A stretch of 64,000 nt of DNA from Sabethes cyaneus (lineage: Eukaryota > Arthropoda > Insecta > Diptera > Culicidae): assembly GCF_943734655.1 (NCBI RefSeq), contig NC_071354.1, positions 3,817,001 to 3,881,000 of the forward strand. Reading direction: 5' to 3'. The position numbers and the translations under genes were made by a program. Position 1 is the stretch's first letter; every line of letters begins with the position of its first letter. Below the pieces are notes generated by a model, which saw only the letters and a program-made list of their open reading frames with translations, made no database searches and was not told where the DNA came from. Below are positions 57,413 through 64,000 of the stretch, in pieces.

Positions 57413-57689
57413 AAAATATTCACGGCATTCGACCTGCTCAAATGTTAGATATATACTAAACTCGGCTCAAGGGATAGCCTCTGCTAGTCAGTAAATCTAG
57501 GAAAATACTAATAAATAAATAATACTAGGACTTACAAACTCTAAGAAACTTATTACAATATAGAGTAAATTAAGAATTTGCGTGACAAACATTTGCAAAA
57601 TCACAAGCTTTGTTGAATTGAACCTGCATTCGTAGTCCTACGTGAGACCCTCTTTCGTGCCCCTAGGCACAGACCTTCATAGAAAAGAC

Positions 57690-58310
57690 AAGGTACAAAG
57701 GACAAGGGGGATAACTGAGAAGTGAGCTGTGAGAAGTTCGGAGTGAGAATTGTGAAGTGTGGGATAAAAAAAACGATGCAAAAATGAGGAGACTGGACAG
57801 AATGAGAGAAAGAACGCAAGAAGGAAAAATGATGAGAGAGAGATGGAATAAAACCAAAACCGAAATGTAACAGAAAAGCAGGACATAATAAAAAGAAGAA
57901 CAGAACCAACGAAAACAACAAAATGGAAGACGGAACAGAAAAAACAAGACTAGAAATGAGGCAATACGGGCCTGAAAATGGAAGAAAAAACACGAAAAAC
58001 AGAACAGAAGAAAGAAAAACAAGAGGAAATTCGACAGAAAAGGGCGAAAAACGGGATAAGAATAGAAAAAAAAGAGGAAAAGCTGGTAGACAAAAGGAAA
58101 AACGACACAGATAGAGTGAAAACAGATAAAGATAAAAACGTGACAGAAAAAGTTGGTAAACGGGAGAAAGAAAGATGGAAGACGAGACAAGAATGGGAAA
58201 ACGGAACATAAAACAAGCAAAATGAAAAGGGAACATAAGAATAGCGAGAGATAGAAAAAAAACCGATACAAGAAACGAGTAAAACGAAAAAAAGAGGTTA
58301 CACGAGAAAT
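57690..58310 (-). repeat. Purine-rich tract (pyrimidine-rich on minus strand)
   Basis: Inverted counterpart of the tracts at 25680-26390 and 28130-28880. It is followed at 58330-58400 by 'gacttgaaattgg'-type text on the minus strand, as near 24036-24310. Phe/Ser-rich minus-strand frames of 202-211 codons are compositional. Confidence 0.75.
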
Positions 58311-58399
58311 ATGGGGCTCAATGGGAATGCGATGAATATATTTGACAAATTTAATTGCAAGTCCAATTGCATGTCCAATTTTAAGCCCAATTTCAAGTC

Positions 58400-61062
58400 T
58401 AACAGTAAATAAGAAAAGCTGTGTTTATTATTATGTTTAACCCAAATGCCGTGCCTCATCCAAAGTGTTTGAAGAAACAGCTTACTTTAGCAAAAAGATT
58501 GGAAACTAGCTAACCTCCATTGAACGTTTCCTCTCTTTTGAGTTGAGGTCATTATAACAAGCGTTCTACCTTCCTTTCGGTTATACATCATTACCACAAA
58601 ACCACTTCCCCTCAAATACAATTTAATTACAATAAGCTTAGCATTTACATTTTTACAATACTCGGACTTTTTTTCTCGTAGAGCAATATTTGTCGGTTGG
58701 CCAATTTAAGTCTTCTTGAACACGATTTACGATAGCATCTGCCCGTCACTGATCAACTGGAGCGGAGTTATCGTCTTTTCCAGCAGAAAGATTTTCGAGT
58801 ACGTTCTGAAAAGACAAGAGACAAATGCCTGTTGCACCGGATGTTTGCAAATTTTGCGCCAGCTCATCCATTGCATTTCCAGAAATCCAGCTTGGAAACA
58901 ATACTCTTAAAATTTGTCTTATGATACTTCACTATGCTTTGTCTTCAACGGAAAGAAGAAAGCAACATTCAGTGACGGATAAAAATGGGTGTTATTAGGA
59001 GGAAGTAAAATAAAGTGAATTGTATTTCGAAGCAAGCTTCAAGCATGGAAATAGACAAGTGCTTCACTGGGCTATATTCAATGCATACCTTCTACGTGTA
59101 TTTTCAGTATTGCCTGAATAAATACATTGAAACTTCAGGGTTTTCTAGTATCCATTTGTCCAACTACCATGTAGCAAAATTGTTTCGTTTCTAATAAAAG
59201 TTTTGCAGATGTGCCGATGTCGTACCATCAAGAATTCTTTCCACGTAGAACAATAAATTTTGATTTTTCCGGATCATTTATCAAGCTTATCTTGTCATAA
59301 TAAATTATCATATCCGGAGAAGTTTTTGCTGCTCTTGCTTGACTTTCGAGATAGCTTTTCTTAGTCATTTATGAATTGAATTGTGTGAAAAACGTTTCCC
59401 ACACTAATCATCTGATAATCATTCGTTTTTTTTATTTAAAAAAAACAGAGGCTTATATAATTTTTTCCATGTTAAACGAATTAATAACCCAGCATATTTA
59501 TTTTTTAGTGCTCCTGGACATTCATTATCCGGCGAGGCGTTTGATCTCATTACCTCTCTTTGAATTTATTCCGGATATCTGCGGACTACTGCAGCAAGAC
59601 GTCTGATATGATTAGCAACATCCATTAATTTATTTTATGCTGAGAATCGCTCGCCACCCAGTAAGCGGAAAAGCACGTGATGCTCATCGCCTAAGCTGTG
59701 AATAATTCGTAATTAGCAGGCGCCACTCCCTACGGCGGTTAATTAGTCCGTGTTCCTATTATCCGGTTAACCATTAATCTCGTTTGCTGCTTCGCTCAAC
59801 TTTAATAATCATCATGTGGTAGCTTCCTCTCCTGCCCTGCAGCCACAATCGCAAGCGTATGGTACATATGGTTCAGGTTTCCCAAAACAACGACTAAATT
59901 AGTTCTGAATTGTTGTCATCGAAAGCGTATCCCCGCTATCAGTGCGGTGCTATACGAAACTGTTAATTATTTCCAATGAATTGCGTGTGCAAAAACAATT
60001 ATGCTTGATTGTGGGATGGAATTGGCGCGTCGAGATGGAACGAAGCTTTGATTGAGAACTTTTCAAAACAGAAAACAGAAACGATCACATAATTGATAAA
60101 TATGTTTTATGTGTTCGTTTTAGCAATATTATGCTGTCCGTTTGAATTTATTTTTTGAGCGATCTGTCATCAACTTCCGATTTATGACTCAATTCAATTG
60201 TGGGTAGGGTGATAAAAATATAAACCTGTGCGCTTTTTTAGTTTCATTAAGCGTTACTATATTGAAAACCATCCAGGTATACCTACATCTACTGCGGTAA
60301 TATTTTATGAAACCTAAAACGCTCTTAGTTCAAGGCATTCTGCACAAGTCAGTTCATGTGGAGGAATAATCATTCTCAAGTTACTTCATTGCATCGCATC
60401 CGAATACAAAGCCCTGGTAGGTATTAGGGCAAGGGTGGTCCCGTAAATAGCGAATAAATTGTTGAGAAAGAACAACTTCCTTCCTAGACAGGCCATGCTG
60501 GAACAGGATTCCCCCGAACCGATCGTTATCCTTGAACTCTTCACTGTCGGTAGAACCTGTGGCACATGAAGCTAACTGTATGCCGAAGAGTCCTGCCCTA
60601 CCCGGTCTATGTTGGCATCTCTATTGTTTGCTCGACAACCATTCACTTCCTGTGAGAAACATGTCGCAATATGTAGTAAACATCGCCCCGTCGTCATCAT
60701 CCAGTGGATATCAGCAGCAGGCAAAAAAAATCCCCACACAACCGTCCATTAGGATTACGTAATAAAGCAGAAGACGATAAGCGAAAGTAAAATACCGAAC
60801 TGCCACAAGCCGGCAGATAAACTGTTGGCAATGAAAAACCATTATTTGTGAAGAAGAAGAAAAAACTGAAATGAAATAAAATAGCTGGCTGTGGTTACTG
60901 CCGGCTTAGTAGGCTGAATTTCGTTCCTTACTTCCGCCGCATTTATTTTCCGTAAAGGGCTCAACTGGGCTCAGATACAAAATACAAAACAATCTGCACT
61001 GAGATAAAAAGAACTGTACAATTTTTATGGCTAATTCTTGTTTTTATTTTTTTGTTTTACAG
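58400..61062. other. Probably unique sequence, no gene recognised
   Basis: No TE signature found. Intron-like composition with poly-T tracts. A plus frame at 60532-60762 (76 codons) is unrecognised. Confidence 0.4.
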
Positions 61063-61093
61063 GTTAATTACCCAGCCATTCTAGTGATAACAT
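61063..61093 (+). other. Candidate 31-nt host micro-exon
   Basis: Preceded by a branch-point-like CTAAT (61031-61035), a long T tract and TTTTACAG. Followed by GTAAGT, a consensus donor. Of the three frames only one is open (VNYPAILVIT). Prediction from splice signals only. Confidence 0.35.
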
Positions 61094-62429
61094 GTAAGTT
61101 GTTTCCCTTATATTGTTCGACATAATTACGTTACATTGTATAAACTTTTGAACTCGAAGGTTCTATTTCAAACTTTATTCATTCCAAATTGAAAACTATT
61201 TTGCATCTAAAAAGGGAACCCATTTATGGTGAGTCCAAGACAAACATTGCTATCTTACTATAAGGTAGAAGTGAAAGGATTTGAGAACATGTGAAGCATT
61301 ATTATAACAATATGACAATGTTATAAAAAATCCATATCGTTTCGAGCTGATTCGCTCGAAAGAGCAGGGAACATGCTTTCCATAATGTGACAGATTGTGC
61401 CATCAACTTGAAAATGGGCTCCTTCGGTTGTTGGTCAGCTGTGGCATATGCATACAGTCGACACGAGTACGACACATGCATAGATGGTGCAGCTTTGAAT
61501 AGAACGTACTTCTTACCTACGTACCTAGCCAACAGCAGACGGTAAAGTTACCGGTTTTCCAATTCAACCGCAGATGCGGTGCAATTCTGTTTGAAATTTG
61601 ACGCAGAGCAGGATACCACAGCGCCCGGTGCCCGGTGCGGTGGTGTAAAGCTGTAGAAAGAAAGCATGAAAATTGCTATCAGTTTTGTAATCATACCTTA
61701 TTGTCGTCAGAGAAAAATATGTTTTACGGAAGTATGTATTTTGCTTTTTCCAACTATATTTCAACGTTGCAAGAATCACTTACCAACTGCAGATATTGAT
61801 TCAACATTTGTATTGTTTCTTCGTAACGATCTGTTTTTGCTAAGATAATTTTCCATTAGACAAAGACTAATTAAATGTGATGGAATTCTTCAACAACCAT
61901 GCGCCTGCTTTCAACTTTGCACTGTAAAATACGTTCTTTTATTTAATAATAACACTAATCGATCGGAAAATCGTCCACGCATCGACTCCAATGAAGAAAA
62001 CTATTGATTTCGAGGTGCTTAGTTAGAAATTCTCGCTTCGTGATTAGTTGGAATAATTACTAATGATTTTCGAACAAGTTTTAGTACAATTCACGAATCA
62101 AAGAGAAAGTTAAAGTAAAATTTCATTTAATTCTACTATAACCAAGTTACAGTAGAATTAAATGGGCTTTTACTTTCTCGTAAATTGTTAATTTGCCTAA
62201 ATAATAACATTACTGCTAAGTCGTAAATGCCGCTTTTAATTTGATAATCGTTGCATTGCACAAGCTGAAAAAGTGTATTAATTGAAATCGGCTGGAATTA
62301 AACACTAATTCACCGTACAAATGAATTAAAAATTATGCAAGATAAAATTGTTTTAGTAACACCTAACGAAAGCAAAGAAAATCATTTGTATCTTCATATA
62401 AGAATGTATATTTGACCAGACATTTTTAT
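61094..62429. other. No recognised feature
   Basis: AT-rich. Near 62105-62180 'aagagaaagttaaagtaaaatt' and 'ttttactttctcg' form a short inverted repeat around 'attcta...tagaatt'. Nothing coding was recognised. Confidence 0.4.
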
Positions 62430-62890
62430 GTTTCTTCTGCTATTAAGTATTCTAGATTTGTATTAACAACGTTGATAGCAGCAACGTGTAGTGCTACGGT
62501 CTATAATATTTGGTAAAAAATATGGATATTAAAAGTCGACCAACAATTAAGTATATTTTTCGTTTTGTAAACTTACCTTCGGTGCCTAACTCTGCACACT
62601 TTCTTGCCCATGTTCCTAATTCTGCGCATGTTTGTTCCTAATTTTGCACGCTTGAAAAGTAACAGTAAATACTTACGTCATATTGTTTTAAATGCTGAAA
62701 GCACACCGTAAATCCATAATGGCCATGAGCCATTACCATAATTAAATCTCTTTTCCGGCCTTCTTGTGCTGTCCAGGTAAGGCACAGTAACGTTGTTATC
62801 ATTTTGATTGGCTTATTTTAAATATTTTGTTCTCGATAACGTAAAGGGTGAATTTGGGGTTCCTGCATACTGAAAATCACACGAACTAAT
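62430..62890 (-). repeat. Second copy of the 'cctaattctgcgca' MITE family, partial
   Basis: The reverse complement follows 25130-25560 of the first copy: 'gttggtcgactta', 'agaccgtagcactacacgtt', and three 'attctgcgca'-like blocks at 62585-62650. The other half of the element is missing or diverged. Confidence 0.65.
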
Positions 62891-63475
62891 ATTAAAAACT
62901 AGTTGAGCCCAAATCTTACGATCCGCAAAATATAAATGTCTGTTCAGAATTCAGAAAACTGCGGATACATTCCATTGGCCAATGTTTGTGAAGATGTTTA
63001 ATCTTTGTATTAGTTCTTTGAGTTGTTATATTGCATAATATAGCTCTAAGACGTTGTACATAAAAAAGTCATAGCCGGAAACTGAAACAAATAGTTTTCA
63101 TGGTCGTATTGGATTTTATTTAACTGAATAAAAACATTACCTCTTAACACTGTGCTGATTCTATAGGCGGGCAATATGGCTCTTTAGTATGAGTGGCTCT
63201 GGACCGTCTATTGTCTGCCGTAAACCGATTCATATGGACGGTGTTAAGTCAGACAGAACCGAGTGGCAAAATTCTGACTTCGAAAACGCATTTAAAGTTT
63301 GCTGCATTCGAAATCATCTTCTAACTCTGGCTGTTTGCAACATTCATGTAGTCTGATTAGAGTAAAATGTTGCTTAGCAAATTTTTGATCGTTTGTTATC
63401 ATTAACTCATTTTTTAAAATTTTGCGACTTGGTCCGGTCTGATTTAACACCGACCATATATCACGACAAGCAATT
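62891..63475. other. No recognised feature
   Basis: Unassigned; no frames of note. Confidence 0.4.
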
Positions 63476-64000
63476 GAATTGAGTAGGCGAGTCGAGCAGT
63501 TGAATCAAGCAGTTTAGTCGAGCAGTTAAATCAAGCAGTCCGGTCGAGTAGTTGAGTTGAACAGTCGAGTCGAGAATCAAACAGTTAAGTCAAGCAGTTG
63601 TGTCGAGCAGTCGGGTTGAGTGGCTAAGTCGAGCAGTTAATTCGAGCAGTTGAGTTGACTAGTCCAGTAGTACAGTTTACTCGAGCAGTCGAGTCGAGTA
63701 GTCCAGTCGAGCAGTTGAATCGAACAGTCAAGTCGATTCAAACAGAAGTCAAGCAGTTGAGTCGAGAACTCGAATCGAACAGTTTAGTCAAGCAGTCGGG
63801 TCAAGCGGTTCAGTCGATCAGTTTAGTCGAGTAGTCCTGTCGAACAGTTGAATCGAGCAGTTAAGTCGAGCTGTCGAATCAAACAGTTACGTCAAGCAAT
63901 TGAGTTGAGCAGTCGGGTTGAGTGGCTAAGTCGAGCAGTCTAGTCGAGCTGTTGAATCAAGCTGTCAGTTGATACGAGCCATTAATTCGAGTAGTCTAGT
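63476..64000. repeat. Minisatellite, 'gtcgagcagttgaat' units, runs off the window
   Basis: About 35 degenerate 10- to 15-nt iterations of 'gtcgagcagttgaatc' (variants 'aagcagt', 'gagtagt'). The right limit is outside the window. Confidence 0.85.

Noticed and set aside
57601..58271. Minus-strand 211- and 202-codon hydrophobic frames
   Set aside because: Compositional by-product of the inverted pyrimidine tract; two frames are open at once.

Overview
This is a transposon-dense, AT-rich stretch of an insect nuclear genome, most likely a mosquito of the Aedes/culicine type. That assignment rests on the style of the repeats (degenerate LINEs, tRNA-derived SINE-like pieces, TA-flanked and hAT-type MITEs, a Helitron-like family, Ty3/gypsy LTR elements). 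It is inferred from recognition, not from a database search. I see no complete host gene. The only host-exon candidate is a 31-nt micro-exon at 61063-61093, so the window is probably intergenic or inside a long intron.

The dominant object is a 16,822-bp tandem of a Ty3/gypsy retrotransposon at 37836-54657, arranged LTR-internal-LTR-internal-LTR. The period is exactly 7557 bp, the three LTRs are 1708 bp each, and one AGCT target duplication flanks the whole array. It lies in a minus-strand LINE whose coding sequence is recognisable on both sides. Each unit has a gag interrupted by an in-frame TGA inside the capsid region, a zinc knuckle, a textbook -1 frameshift heptamer (A AAA AAC) with a downstream hairpin, and an intact pol (protease, RT, RNase H, integrase). 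I see no env. Both units share the same stop and all frame coordinates.

Left part (1-13.9 kb): a Helitron-like end, a SINE-like piece, a DD37E Tc1/mariner-type transposase pseudogene (872-1239), many fragments of one LINE family (5.5-10.3 kb), a Tc1-type transposase fragment, two TA-flanked DNA elements (8014-9406, 11390-12337), a second DD37E fragment, and a LINE endonuclease remnant. Middle (14-30.6 kb): a 3.5-kb non-coding LTR element (14023-17504; 279-bp LTRs, TTTAT duplication) whose interior is a ~300-bp tandem array plus a GAT/AAT-rich minisatellite, with a hAT MITE nested in it. Then come a large fold-back element with CACAGTG termini and a 5-bp duplication (19841-22146), a LINE fragment, a Helitron-like element, a MITE, a LINE interrupted by a MITE, two pyrimidine-rich tracts, and a retro-insertion with a 20-bp duplication and a TAAGAA-type tail (29051-30587).

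Right part: about 3.7 kb without recognised features (30.6-34.3 kb), a 2.47-kb hAT element with a perfect 8-bp duplication (34605-37074), the Ty3 tandem, more LINE and Helitron-like remains, two minisatellites at 57 kb, a purine-rich tract, mostly unique sequence from 58.4 to 62.4 kb, a second copy of a MITE family, and a 15-bp-type minisatellite running off the right edge. Most small open frames are by-products of repeats. Boundaries supported by target-site duplications are firm; pseudogene limits are approximate.
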